DNA of 64,000 nucleotides from Thiorhodovibrio litoralis. GTDB lineage: Bacteria > Pseudomonadota > Gammaproteobacteria > Chromatiales > Chromatiaceae. Positions 53,613 to 62,598 of the stretch are shown here, piece by piece (positions within the stretch are counted from its first letter, which is position 1; each line of letters starts with the position of its first letter). Below the pieces are notes generated by a model that was not told the DNA's origin, searched no databases, and worked only from the letters and a program-made list of their open reading frames with translations. The stretch covers positions 4,946,501-5,010,500 of the forward strand of contig NZ_CP121473.1 of assembly GCF_033954455.1 (NCBI RefSeq). Reading direction: 5' to 3'. The position numbers and the translations under genes were made by a program.

Positions 53613-55703
53613 CCCATATTTAACATTTCCACGCCGAAAATCGGCGTAAGTCATTGAAGTTTTCTCTGGAGAGAAAATAATATCCTGCCGGATCAGTGAC
53701 TTGAAACTGGCGACCCAAATGTAGTGCCATAATATTACGGAGCCCCATTGACGCGCGCGCCCGCGCAGCGGAGCATGCGTGCATGTACATTCGCCGCACC
53801 ACCATCAAGAGCCGACGCACTGGTCAGCCGTACTTCACCTATCGGCTGGTGGAGTCGGTGCGCGAAGCCGGGCGGGTGCGCCAGCGCACGGTGCTGAATC
53901 TCGGCCGTCACTTCGAGGTCCCGCGCGGGCAATGGCCGGCCTTGGCACGGCGCATTGAGGCCTTGGTGGGCGGGCAGTCGGAGCTGTTCATTGACCTCGA
54001 TGCCCGTTGGGAGCCGCTGGCGCAACAGTTGGCGGCGCAGGTGATTCGCGCCCGCGCGGGGGAGGATCCCTCCGAGGGGAGCGCGCCCAACTTCCAACGG
54101 GTCGATGTCGAGACAGTCGATGTGGTGCGCCCGCGCAGTGTCGCGGTCGAGCATGTCGCCTTGGCCGCCTGGGGGCAGATGGGCTTGGATGAAAAACTCA
54201 CGGCTTTGGGCTTCAGCGGCCCGCAACGCGCGGCGGCCATCGGCAATGTGATCGGTCGCATGGTGGTGCCGGGTAGCGAGTTGGCGACCCATCAGTGGTT
54301 GCAACAGCGCAGCGCCCTGGGCGAGTTGATCGACGTTGATTTCGCCGACCTGGATCTGATGGCGCTCTACCGCATCACCGATCGGCTGCTCGCCCACAAA
54401 CCGGCATTGGAGTCCTTCCTGTATGCCCGCGAGCGCGATCTGTTCGAACTTGATGAAGTGATTACGCTCTACGACCTGACCAATACCTATTTCGAGGGCA
54501 GCGCCAAGCATAACGCCAACGCCGCCTTTGGCCGTTCGAAAGAAAAGCGCAGCGACTGCCCGCTGGTCACCCTGGCGCTGACGCTCGATGCCAGTGGCTT
54601 TCCCAAACGCAGCGAGGTGTTCGCTGGGAACGCCGTGGAAGCCGAGACGCTGGCAAAAATGCTGCGTGCCTTGACGCCCGAGCAACAACGCACCCCACCG
54701 ACGGTGGTGCTCGATGCCGGCATTGCCACCGAGGAGAACATCGCCTGGCTGGTGGCGCAGGGCTACCGCTATGTCGTGGTCAGCCGAAAGCGACATCTGC
54801 AGTTCGATCCCGAGGCGGCCTGTTTGATCAAAGAAGACGGCCCACTGACCATCCGCGCCCAGCGGGTAGTCAAGAAAGAAACCAACGAAGTCGAGCTGTA
54901 TTGTCACTCCAGCCAACGTGAGCTCAAAGATCGCGGCATTGCCGATCGCTTCGCGCAACGCTTCGAGCAGGCCCTGCAGCAACTCGCCGATGGGTTGCAC
55001 AAGCCAGGCACCGTCAAGCGCTTTGAGAAAGTCATCGAGCGCATCGGGCGGCTGAAGCAGAAATATCCGCGTGCCGCGCGCTACTACGAGATCAGCGTCG
55101 ACCCCGATGAGAAAGGGAAAAAGGCCAAGGCCATCCGATGGTCGCGGATCACCCCGGTCGATGACACCTTGCCCGGTGTCTATTGCCTACGCACGAATCA
55201 AACCGAATGGGATGAAGCGCGCCTATGGCACACCTTTGTCATGCTCACCGATCTGGAAGCGGTGTTTCGCTCCCTGAAGTCGGAACTCGGCCTGCGCCCA
55301 GTCTATCACCATAAAACCGACCGGGTTAGCGCGCACCTGTTCATCTCGGTACTAGCCTACCATCTGGTTCATACCCTGCGCTTGCAGCTGAAAGCCGCTG
55401 GCATTCATCTGAGCTGGGAGGGCATCCGCCGTGAGCTCGATGGGCAAGATCGCGTCACGGTTGAGCTCAAGCGCGACGATGGGCGCACCCTGCATATTCG
55501 CAAAGCCACAAGGGCGGAGCCGCGCCAGCAAGCCATTTACGATGCCTTGGGCGTGAGTGATCGCCCGGGTGGACAACAGCTGACTTTGATCTGAATGAGC
55601 AGCACCGGCGGCAAAATCGCAAATGTAGTGCCATAACGGACATCTGTGTACACTTATCCTGCTGAAAATCAAGATAATTCTGTGACCAGTTGTTAAATAT
55701 GGG
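53613..55703 (+). mobile_element. IS1634-like (IS4 superfamily) insertion sequence
   Basis: 2091 bases bounded by exact 13-bp terminal inverted repeats: CCCATATTTAACA (53613-53625) and TGTTAAATATGGG (55691-55703). TTA follows the right end (55704-55706) and also ends the left helicase flank (51903-51905) beyond the IS110 element, so TTA is the likely target duplication. The left end carries two perfect hairpins (ACGCCGA/TCGGCGT at 53631-53647; TTTTCTCT/AGAGAAAA at 53660-53677). A 17-base direct repeat CAAATGTAGTGCCATAA lies on both sides of the transposase gene (53716, 55620). Confidence 0.8.
53783..55594 (+). CDS. IS1634 family DDE transposase
   Basis: 603 residues, full length. It starts MYIRRTTIKSRRTGQPYFTYRLVESVR, the usual IS1634 opening. 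The DDE core shows LYDLTNTYFEG (first D), VVLDAGIATEENI (second D) and a YHHKTDRVSAHLFISVLAYHL C-terminal block with the glutamate in FRSLKSELGLRPVYH upstream of it. Between the second D and E lies the long beta-rich insertion of IS4-like enzymes. It is followed by the right IS end; the gene shows no frameshift. Confidence 0.9.
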   Translation: MYIRRTTIKSRRTGQPYFTYRLVESVREAGRVRQRTVLNLGRHFEVPRGQWPALARRIEALVGGQSELFIDLDARWEPLAQQLAAQVIRARAGEDPSEGSAPNFQRVDVETVDVVRPRSVAVEHVALAAWGQMGLDEKLTALGFSGPQRAAAIGNVIGRMVVPGSELATHQWLQQRSALGELIDVDFADLDLMALYRITDRLLAHKPALESFLYARERDLFELDEVITLYDLTNTYFEGSAKHNANAAFGRSKEKRSDCPLVTLALTLDASGFPKRSEVFAGNAVEAETLAKMLRALTPEQQRTPPTVVLDAGIATEENIAWLVAQGYRYVVVSRKRHLQFDPEAACLIKEDGPLTIRAQRVVKKETNEVELYCHSSQRELKDRGIADRFAQRFEQALQQLADGLHKPGTVKRFEKVIERIGRLKQKYPRAARYYEISVDPDEKGKKAKAIRWSRITPVDDTLPGVYCLRTNQTEWDEARLWHTFVMLTDLEAVFRSLKSELGLRPVYHHKTDRVSAHLFISVLAYHLVHTLRLQLKAAGIHLSWEGIRRELDGQDRVTVELKRDDGRTLHIRKATRAEPRQQAIYDALGVSDRPGGQQLTLI

Positions 55704-55822
55704 TTAAGGCTGTGCAGAAAGGTCGTCTTTCCGGTACCAGCCTTGCCAGTCAGGAAGATACTGCGGTTGGTGTCGCGGACGAATGCCTGGGCCAGCTGTA
55801 ATTGCAGGTTGTCCGATGCCAC
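55704..55822 (-). pseudogene. Pif1-like helicase, N-terminal fragment with the P-loop
   Basis: The fragment starts at GTG 55822 (AAGGGGG upstream) with ASDNLQLQLAQAFVRDTNRS, then IFLTGKAGTGKTTFLHSL holding Walker A (GKAGTGKTT), and is cut at the IS right end. Removing the IS pair and one TTA copy joins FLHSL to KADLPKRMVVTAP without a frameshift. It lies 72 bases downstream of corC on the same strand, where many proteobacteria have lnt, so the helicase may be a local arrival in this neighbourhood. Confidence 0.85.
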
Positions 55823-55894
55823 CCCATGCGCCCCCTTAATGGCTCAGCCCATTGGTCCGGCCGCGCGTTTTTCCAGATGCCTAGAATAGGCCCG

Positions 55895-56767
55895 TCAACC
55901 TGAATCCACTCGCGCCTGCTCCACCGCGGCGGAGACGCGCACGCTGAGCAGGTGTACGCGGCGGCTGTCGGCGCGCAGAACGGTGAAGCGGAAGCCTTCG
56001 ATCTCGATGCGCTCGCCGCGCACCGGGAGCTTGCCGAGGGCATGCACCACCAGGCCGCCGATGGTGTCGACATCGTCGCCGGCAAGGGTGCTTCCGAAGT
56101 ATTCGTTGAAGTCCTCAATGCTGGTGCGGGCCTTGACGGTGTATTCCCCCTGGCCGCGCTTGAAGATGGCGGCGCCTTCGTCGAAGTCGTGCTCGTCTTC
56201 GATCTCGCCGACGATCTGCTCGAGCACGTCCTCGATGGTGGCAAGGCCGGCGGCAGCACCGTATTCGTCGACCACGATAGCCATGTGGTTACGGCTGCCG
56301 CGGAATTCCTTCAGCAGCACGTTCAGGCGCTTGCTCTCGGGCACGAAGATGGCGCTGCGCAGGTGGTCGCGGATGTTGAATGGGCGGGTATTGGTCTTGG
56401 TGCAGTAGGAGAGCAGGTCCTTGGCGAGCAGAATGCCAAGCACTTCGCTTTTGTCCTCGCCAGTGACCGGGAAGCGGGAGTGGGAGGATTCCACGGCGAC
56501 GGCGAGAATTTCCTCAAGCGGAGCTTCGCGACGCACGGTCACCATTTCGGCGCGCGGGATCATGATGTCCTCGGCGCGCAGGTCGGAGACCTGCAGCACG
56601 CCCTCGATCATGCTCAGCCCATCGCGGTCGAGCAGCGCGGCGCGTTCGGCGTCGCGCAGGATGTCCAGCAGTTGGTCTTTATCGCGCGGCTCGCCGCCGA
56701 GCAGCCGGCGCAGACGTTTGCGCCAGCCGTCCCCGGGCGAGCCGCTACGCGGTCGGTCGTTACTCAT
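55895..56767 (-). CDS. corC: CBS-domain transporter-associated protein CorC (YbeX)
   Basis: 290 residues from ATG 56767, chosen because GGAG precedes it and MSNDRPRS aligns with known CorC starts; an ATG at 56788 lacks a ribosome binding site. Order: cytosolic helix, [15 protein letters not shown] leading into the two CBS repeats (about 62-185; [26 protein letters not shown] and [29 protein letters not shown]), then the CorC_HlyC domain (about 200-285, [31 protein letters not shown]). It is linked with magnesium/cobalt efflux and 16S rRNA or ribosome phenotypes. It overlaps ybeY by 8 bases and ends the miaB operon. Confidence 0.93.
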   Translation of the reverse strand: MSNDRPRSGSPGDGWRKRLRRLLGGEPRDKDQLLDILRDAERAALLDRDGLSMIEGVLQVSDLRAEDIMIPRAEMVTVRREAPLEEILAVAVESSHSRFPVTGEDKSEVLGILLAKDLLSYCTKTNTRPFNIRDHLRSAIFVPESKRLNVLLKEFRGSRNHMAIVVDEYGAAAGLATIEDVLEQIVGEIEDEHDFDEGAAIFKRGQGEYTVKARTSIEDFNEYFGSTLAGDDVDTIGGLVVHALGKLPVRGERIEIEGFRFTVLRADSRRVHLLSVRVSAAVEQARVDSG

Positions 56768-57422
56768 CGGCTCCGTTGCCTGTTTCATAGGGTGGCTCGA
56801 ATCCTAACCCGGTCAGGATGCGGGTTTCCAATGCTTCCATGTCAGTGGCTTCATCGTCGAGTTGATGGTCATACCCGAGCAGATGCAGGGTGCCGTGCAC
56901 CACCATGTGCGCCCAGTGCGCCTGTGCGGGCTTGCCCTGATCGGCTGCCTCGCGAATCACCACCGGGGCGCAGATAACCAGATCGCCCAGCAGGCCAGTG
57001 AGTGGCACGCCGGGCGGGTGCTCGAAGGGAAAGGACAGAACGTTGGTCGCACCGATGCGCCCGCGGTAGCTGCGATTGAGCGCGGCGCTCTCGGCCTCAT
57101 CCACCAGGCGGATGGTCATTTCGAGCGCGGGCGACACCCGGCCAGCAGCAAGCGCGGCGGCAGCCCAGGTTTCCAGTTCCAGAGCGGCCGGCACTTCCGC
57201 CAGAGTGGCACATTGCAGGTCGACAACCAGCGGGGATTCAGCTCCGGGATCTGCGCTGGATTCGGTGCGGAGGTCCGCGCCAGCGTCAGGGCCAAGGCCT
57301 TTGCCAGAGGCTGCACCAGCATTAGGGTCGACATCGGTGCCAGAGTCCGGTCGAGATTCGGGCGGGGCCGCGGAAGCGGAATCGGGGGACATAGTTGCGG
57401 ACGACATGGTCACTTCACTCAT
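56760..57422 (-). CDS. ybeY: Endoribonuclease YbeY, with long N-terminal extension
   Basis: 220 residues from ATG 57422, which overlaps the phoH-like stop as ATGAGTGA. The zinc site [11 protein letters not shown] and the upstream [15 protein letters not shown] are intact. E. coli YbeY has 155 residues; here an Ala/Pro/Ser/Asp-rich low-complexity segment of about 60 residues precedes the conserved PLVVDLQC start, so an internal ATG (57407 or 57392) may be used instead. YbeY acts in 16S rRNA 3'-end maturation and ribosome quality control. Confidence 0.93.
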   Translation of the reverse strand: MSEVTMSSATMSPDSASAAPPESRPDSGTDVDPNAGAASGKGLGPDAGADLRTESSADPGAESPLVVDLQCATLAEVPAALELETWAAAALAAGRVSPALEMTIRLVDEAESAALNRSYRGRIGATNVLSFPFEHPPGVPLTGLLGDLVICAPVVIREAADQGKPAQAHWAHMVVHGTLHLLGYDHQLDDEATDMEALETRILTGLGFEPPYETGNGADE

Positions 57423-58467
57423 CAGGCACCACGGCGCGCCCGGCGCCTGAGTCACCGTCGAAATCGGAACCAGAACCGGCATTGCCCTGGCGCTGCTCGT
57501 GATGATCGTAGGCGTTGACGATGCGCTGCACCAGGGAATGGCGCACCACGTCGCGCGAGTTGAAAAAGGTAAAGCTGATGCCGTCGACCTCGCGCAGCAC
57601 ATCCGCCGCCTGACGCAGGCCGGAGGGCTGGCCGCGCGGCAGGTCGATTTGGGTCACGTCGCCGGTGACCACTGCCTTGGAGCCAAAGCCGATGCGCGTT
57701 AAAAACATTTTCATCTGCTTGGGCGTGGTGTTCTGTGCCTCGTCCAAAATGATGAAGGCGTCGTTCAGGGTGCGCCCGCGCATGTAGGCCAGTGGCGCAA
57801 CCTCAATGACATTGCGCTCAATGAGCTTGTTCACGCGCTCGAAGCCGAGCATCTCGAACAGGGCATCGTAGAGCGGGCGCAGGTAAGGGTCGATCTTCTG
57901 CGCCAGATCGCCGGGCAGAAAACCCAGGCGCTCGCCCGCCTCGACCGCCGGGCGCACCAGCAGCAGGCGGCGCACGCGCTCGGTCTCCAGTGCCTCGACC
58001 GCGCTGGCCACCGCCAGATAGGTCTTGCCGGTACCGGCGGGGCCGATGCCAAAGTTAATGTCATGGCGCAAGATAGCGTGCAGATAGGCCTGCTGGCTCG
58101 GCCCACGGGCGCGTATCAGGCCGCGTTTGGTTTTGATAAGAATCTCGGGCAACTCGGGCTCGTTCACGACTGCCTCGATGCCGGACTGCTGCCAAACCTG
58201 CTGCAGGTGGAGGTGCACGGTCTCGGGGGAAAGAGCCTCTTCATCCGTCAGCGCATAGAGTTCGCGCAACAACTGTTCGGCATGGGGCAGGATCGCGCCC
58301 TCGCCGATCAACCGGAAGCTCATGCCGCGGTTGTTGATCTCGATGCCAAGGCGACGCTCGATCAGACGCAGATGCTGATCGAACTGTCCGCACAGGTTGG
58401 CTAGGCGGACATTGTCCTCGGGAGCAAGCTCGAGATCGAGACTGTCTGGGGTGCTGGGACTGCTCAA
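57415..58467 (-). CDS. ybeZ: PhoH-like ATPase YbeZ
   Basis: 350 residues. It has an N-terminal [31 protein letters not shown] as in YbeZ, Walker [54 protein letters not shown] (Walker B and sensor) and the C-terminal [18 protein letters not shown]. The only fitting start is TTG 58467, which overlaps the miaB stop as TTGA; the next methionine is about 48 residues in. YbeZ is an NTPase/RNA-helicase-like partner of YbeY. Confidence 0.93.
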   Translation of the reverse strand: MSSPSTPDSLDLELAPEDNVRLANLCGQFDQHLRLIERRLGIEINNRGMSFRLIGEGAILPHAEQLLRELYALTDEEALSPETVHLHLQQVWQQSGIEAVVNEPELPEILIKTKRGLIRARGPSQQAYLHAILRHDINFGIGPAGTGKTYLAVASAVEALETERVRRLLLVRPAVEAGERLGFLPGDLAQKIDPYLRPLYDALFEMLGFERVNKLIERNVIEVAPLAYMRGRTLNDAFIILDEAQNTTPKQMKMFLTRIGFGSKAVVTGDVTQIDLPRGQPSGLRQAADVLREVDGISFTFFNSRDVVRHSLVQRIVNAYDHHEQRQGNAGSGSDFDGDSGAGRAVVPDE

Positions 58468-59906
58468 GGGAGAGTGAGGGGGGTGGCGCCTGCGTTATCG
58501 CCCGGGAGTCCGCCTGGAAACCCATCGGGATCAGGGCCGAGATCCAGGCCAGGGTTGGTGCCAAGATTCGCAGCAGAATTGGCGACTGGACCGAGCCACT
58601 GCCCGCGCAGCGAATTGGGCAAGGCCTCGGTGATATGGACATCGACGAAGGAGCCGATCAGCTCGGCTGGAGCGCTGAGATTGACCACCCGGTTGTTCTC
58701 GGTGCGCCCGCTGACCTGCTTCGGGTCGCGTTTGGATGGGCGCTCAAGCAGCACTCGCTGTACGCTGCCGACCATGGCCTGGCTGATGGCTTGGGCCTGG
58801 CTGTTGATCAACGCCTGCAAACGCTCGAGGCGCGCTTGCTTGACTGCGCGCGGGGTGTCGTCCGGATAACTGGCGGCCGGCGTGCCGGGCCGGGGACTGA
58901 AAATGAAGCTGAAGGACTGATCGAAGCCGATGTCTTCAATCAGCTTAAGCGTGGCTTCAAAGTCGGCCTCGGTCTCGCCCGGGAAGCCAACAATGAAGTC
59001 AGACGAGATGCTGATATTCGGCCGCACCTCGCGCAGGCGGCGGATCTTCGCACGATATTCCAGCGCCGTGTGGCCGCGCTGCATCAGCGCAAGGATGCGA
59101 TCCGAGCCGCTCTGCACCGGCAGATGCAGAAAATCTACCAGCGCCGGCACTTCGGCATAGGCCTCGATCAGCTCGTCGGAAAACTCCACCGGATGCGAGG
59201 TAGTGAAGCGGATGCGCTCAATGCCGTCGATGGCCGCGACATGGTGGATCAGCAACGCCAGATCGCCGGGCTCGCCGTCGTCCATCAGACCGCGATAGGC
59301 GTTGACGTTTTGCCCGAGCAGATTGACTTCGCGCACGCCCTGTTCGGTAAGCCCGGCGATTTCCGCGATCACGTCATCGAAGGACCGGCTGAACTCGGGG
59401 CCGCGGGTGTAGGGCACCACGCAGTAGGTGCAGTATTTTGAGCATCCCTCCATCACCGAGACATAGGCGCTGGGTCCCTCAGCCCTGGGTGCGGGCAGAT
59501 GATCGAATTTTTCGATCTCGGGGAAGGAAACGTCAATCTGAGTGCCAGCGCGCACGGCATCGAGCATGCCCGGCAGCCGGTGCAGCGTCTGGGGGCCAAA
59601 AATAATGTCGACAAAGGGCGCGCGCTCGCGCAGAGCCTCTCCTTCCTGACTGGCCACACAGCCGCCAACGCCGATAACCAGATCTGGCCGTCGGGTTTTT
59701 AGCGGACGCCAGCGCCCGAGCTGGGAGAAGACTTTCTCCTGTGCTTTCTCGCGGATGGAGCAGGTGTTCAGCACCAGGACGTCCGCGTCCTCGGGCTGGT
59801 CGACCCGTATCATGCCGTGCGATGCCCGCAATACGTCCGCGATGCGCGCGGAGTCGTATTCGTTCATCTGGCAGCCCTGGGTCTGAATGTAGAGCTTTTT
59901 GGTCAT
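58464..59906 (-). CDS. miaB: tRNA-2-methylthio-N6-dimethylallyladenosine synthase
   Basis: 480 residues from ATG 59906 (a TTG one codon earlier is less likely). The MTTase N-terminal domain has three cluster cysteines ([30 protein letters not shown]), the radical-SAM motif is CSKYCTYC and the TRAM domain is near 400-450 ([25 protein letters not shown]). The last 40 residues are Pro/Gly-rich. MiaB methylthiolates i6A37 of tRNAs. It is the first gene of the miaB-ybeZ-ybeY-corC operon. Confidence 0.95.
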   Translation of the reverse strand: MTKKLYIQTQGCQMNEYDSARIADVLRASHGMIRVDQPEDADVLVLNTCSIREKAQEKVFSQLGRWRPLKTRRPDLVIGVGGCVASQEGEALRERAPFVDIIFGPQTLHRLPGMLDAVRAGTQIDVSFPEIEKFDHLPAPRAEGPSAYVSVMEGCSKYCTYCVVPYTRGPEFSRSFDDVIAEIAGLTEQGVREVNLLGQNVNAYRGLMDDGEPGDLALLIHHVAAIDGIERIRFTTSHPVEFSDELIEAYAEVPALVDFLHLPVQSGSDRILALMQRGHTALEYRAKIRRLREVRPNISISSDFIVGFPGETEADFEATLKLIEDIGFDQSFSFIFSPRPGTPAASYPDDTPRAVKQARLERLQALINSQAQAISQAMVGSVQRVLLERPSKRDPKQVSGRTENNRVVNLSAPAELIGSFVDVHITEALPNSLRGQWLGPVANSAANLGTNPGLDLGPDPDGFPGGLPGDNAGATPLTLP

Positions 59907-60036
59907 CAAGAAGATAACAACGGCGACTTCGCCGTATGGACAGGGCGGACAAGGCTAGACCATTGTCCGCCCGCGGTCCAGTGGCAGGCGCCAAGCGGTG
60001 TCGCTGTGAGAGTGATAACAGATCTAATGTTCGGTT

Positions 60037-60062
60037 TTGGGCCGGGTGACAGGCGCGGGGGG
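60037..60062 (+). repeat. Half copy of the inverted-repeat element
   Basis: TTGGGCCGGGTGAC (60037-60050) followed by AGGCGCGGGGGG closely matches the left arm of the element at 44888-44912. No matching right arm follows within 100 bases. It lies between the CoADR-rhodanese stop (60075) and miaB start, and so may be a remnant. Confidence 0.55.
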
Positions 60063-60074
60063 TTTACAGCCTTA

Positions 60075-61775
60075 CTACTTCTCGCGTGGGAAAGGCCAGG
60101 CCATCAGGCCGCCTTCCATCACCTTCACATTGCGCCAGCCGTGGGCCTTTAGGATGGACGCCACCTCATAGCCACGCAGGGAGATTTTGCAGTAGAGAAT
60201 GAGCTCCTGGTCCTTATCCTGCGGGAGTTCATCGAGCCGACCGCGGATCGCGCCCTGCGGAATCAGGGTTTCCCCGATGCCAAGGCGCATCTGCTCGAAC
60301 TCGACTGGGTTGCGGGTATCGAGGATGAAGACATCCTCCCCGGCGTCGACCTTGCGCTTGACCTCGCTGACCGAAATGCCCTGCATGCGCCCCTTGAGCT
60401 TGTTCTCGAGCGCATGGGCGGCAACGATGACGTGATCGAGCGCGAGCGAATATGGCGGTGCATAGGGCAGATCGGCATTCACCATGTCTGTGACCCTGAG
60501 CTTGCCCATGATGGCAGTGGCCATGATGGCGACCCGCTTGCTGACATCGCCCGGTCCGACGCACTGAAAGCCCAGAATACGCCCGCTGCTGCGCTCAGCG
60601 ACTGTTTTGCTGATCAAGAGCTTGCCACCCATGAACACCGGAATATCCAGCCCCGAGATCACCACGGTTTCGACATCAAGCCCGGCATCGCGCGCGGCCG
60701 CCTCGGACAGGCCGGTGACACCGACGGTGAAGTCGAAGATCTTGCAAATACCCGTCTGCGTGTTGCCGGGAAAGCGCGCGCTACCGGGCTCGATAACATT
60801 CTGCCCGACCACGCGGCCCTGTAGATTGGCCAGATCGCCATAGGGCGCGCGATTGTGCTGACCAGTGATCAGCGAGGTGCATTCCACGCAGTCGCCGGCG
60901 GCATAGATGTTCGCGTCCGAGGTCTGCATGAACTCATTGACCCGAATCCCGCCCTTGTCGCCGATCTCAAGCCCTGCCATCTGCGCAAGCCCGATATTGG
61001 GCCGCACACCCACGGCAATCACCGCGAGCTGCGCCGGCAACTCGGTGCCGTTCTCGAGCTTCACCCCGGCGAGATGTCCATCCTCGCCAAGAAACTCCGC
61101 GACACCGTTGCCGACGATGATGTCGGCGCCATTCGCCCGGGTGTGATTTTCGACCAGCTTGGCCAGATCCGGGTCGAGAAACGGCAGCACCTGGTCGGTT
61201 TTTTCGATAACGGTGGTCTCGATCCCGGCCAGGCGCAGCGCCTCACACACTTCGAAACCAATCAGCCCGCCGCCGACAATAATGGCTTTGGTGACCTTGC
61301 CTTGATCGCGGATGGCGCGCAGCGCGTCCGCATCCCCCATGGAATGCAAGGTCAGCACACCTTCGAGGTCGAATCCGGGGGCGACCGGGCAGACCGGCGC
61401 CGCGCCCGTGGCCAGGATTAGCCGATCATAGGGGATGGTCGCCTTCTCATCCGTCTCCAGGTTCTTGTAGGTGACGGTCTTGTTGGCCGAGTCGATGCCG
61501 ATGGCCTCGGTGCGCACCAGGGCGTTGATGCGTTTGGCCTTATCGAAGAACTTGGGATCGCGTGGAATCCCCGCCGGCGTGCAGACGAGCAGATTGCGGT
61601 CATCGAAGGTGCCGCCAATGTAATAGGGAAAGCCGCAGGAGGCCATGGACAGATCGGGCTCGCGCTGGATCAGGGTGATATCGGCGAACTCGTCCGTGCG
61701 CCGCGCTTTCGCGGCCGCCTTGGGGCCAGCGGCAGAGCCGCCGATGATGACGATTTTCAGAGGATCTGATGACAT
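60075..61775 (-). CDS. CoA-disulfide reductase-like flavoprotein with C-terminal rhodanese domain
   Basis: 566 residues from ATG 61775. The N-terminal 460 residues are an FAD/NAD(P)H-binding disulfide oxidoreductase: VIIGGSAAGPKAAAKARR (FAD), the active cysteine in MASCGFPYYIGG (about 42), IVGGGLIGFEVCEAL (NADH) and VNEFMQTSDANIYAAGDCVE. The C-terminal rhodanese domain (about 470-566) has its cysteine in LILYCKISLRGY. This fusion reduces CoA persulfide or polysulfide in characterised homologues. In a sulfur-oxidising host it could detoxify or use persulfide sulfur. The other Cys (C42) and the rhodanese Cys are both present, so activity is plausible. Confidence 0.88.
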   Translation of the reverse strand: MSSDPLKIVIIGGSAAGPKAAAKARRTDEFADITLIQREPDLSMASCGFPYYIGGTFDDRNLLVCTPAGIPRDPKFFDKAKRINALVRTEAIGIDSANKTVTYKNLETDEKATIPYDRLILATGAAPVCPVAPGFDLEGVLTLHSMGDADALRAIRDQGKVTKAIIVGGGLIGFEVCEALRLAGIETTVIEKTDQVLPFLDPDLAKLVENHTRANGADIIVGNGVAEFLGEDGHLAGVKLENGTELPAQLAVIAVGVRPNIGLAQMAGLEIGDKGGIRVNEFMQTSDANIYAAGDCVECTSLITGQHNRAPYGDLANLQGRVVGQNVIEPGSARFPGNTQTGICKIFDFTVGVTGLSEAAARDAGLDVETVVISGLDIPVFMGGKLLISKTVAERSSGRILGFQCVGPGDVSKRVAIMATAIMGKLRVTDMVNADLPYAPPYSLALDHVIVAAHALENKLKGRMQGISVSEVKRKVDAGEDVFILDTRNPVEFEQMRLGIGETLIPQGAIRGRLDELPQDKDQELILYCKISLRGYEVASILKAHGWRNVKVMEGGLMAWPFPREK

Positions 61776-62138
61776 GCTTTGACCTAACTGTAGTAAATCC
61801 AAAAAAAGAACACCGGGTTACAGCCCGCAAATGGGATATCGGTTTGTGATCGAAACGCGCTTTGAGCGACTTATCCCATCGAGGATACCGCAGACAACCG
61901 AAACCAACAGGTGGACAGACCATGCAAAAAAAGATGTTTCTGCGCCAAAGTATCCATTTTTGGCACATCCTCGCGCACGCGCGGATGTTTCCGCTATAGT
62001 GTGTCCGCTGGCACTTGGCACCTGCCAAAACGCGATGCGACTTCGGCTCACAACCTAAGGCCGCAGTCCTCCAGACAACCCAGATTTAGACCTGGCTGCA
62101 GACACAGTTTCAGAACCAACCTTACGAGGGACGCACAG
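61776..62138. other. Divergent intergenic region, CoADR-rhodanese and lipoprotein
   Basis: 363 bases. Dyads include GCCAAA (61944-61949) with TTTGGC (61959-61964). A TATAGT -10-like box (61995-62000) points to the lipoprotein gene, without a good -35. The open frame running into the lipoprotein from 61911 has no credible start before 62139. Confidence 0.4.
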
Positions 62139-62513
62139 ATGCACCATCCACACCACAGCCCACGCCATTCCCGCACCCGCGGACTCGCCACCGGACTCAT
62201 CGGCCTTATCGCCGTGGCGCTCGGCGGCTGCCAGGGCGGCGGCTTGATCGCACCGGAAACGCCCCAGTCCAACGCTTTTCTTGATCAAATCGGCGACACG
62301 TGCGGCAAGCTAAAGATCGGCAATCAACCGCTCGATTACCTGCTCGACATCAATAACAACGACACCTACTTTATCGACGAGGCGAGCAAGCTGTCGGCCG
62401 GTGAAGTGGATAAAGCAACCTTCGCCAGCGACATTAATTCCCAGTACCCAACCGGCACCAACGGCCCCGCACTGGAGTGTATTTTTGCTCAGCTGGAAGG
62501 AAACGCGCCATGA
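62139..62513 (+). CDS. Small putative lipoprotein
   Basis: 124 residues. The start has GAGGG upstream. An N-terminal His-rich patch is followed by a signal helix (LATGLIGLIAVALGGC) with lipobox ALGGC, so Cys about 31 should be lipidated. The mature part is acidic, with LDQIGDTCGKLKIGNQPLDYLLDINNNDTYFIDEASKL and two further cysteines. I do not recognise the family. It faces the CoADR-rhodanese gene divergently and is followed by the GGDEF-EAL gene on the opposite strand. Confidence 0.75.
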   Translation: MHHPHHSPRHSRTRGLATGLIGLIAVALGGCQGGGLIAPETPQSNAFLDQIGDTCGKLKIGNQPLDYLLDINNNDTYFIDEASKLSAGEVDKATFASDINSQYPTGTNGPALECIFAQLEGNAP

Positions 62514-62598
62514 CAATTGGATGACGGGCGCTAAAGCCCGGCTGCGCAAGCGCCAGGCAGGTGAGGAAGCCGGGCCGAGCAGACCCGGGACAGGGGTC

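Noticed and set aside
53735-55000. A 421-codon open frame opposite the IS1634 transposase
   Set aside because: It is antisense to a full-length transposase and has no ribosome binding site or family resemblance.
51906-55703. Reading the two IS elements as one composite transposon
   Set aside because: The elements have different families, ends and insertion histories. The TTA duplication fits IS1634 alone and IS110 gives none.
61911-62138. Longer start for the lipoprotein frame
   Set aside because: The extra 76 residues hide the lipobox signal peptide. The ATG at 62139 has a GAGGG ribosome binding site.
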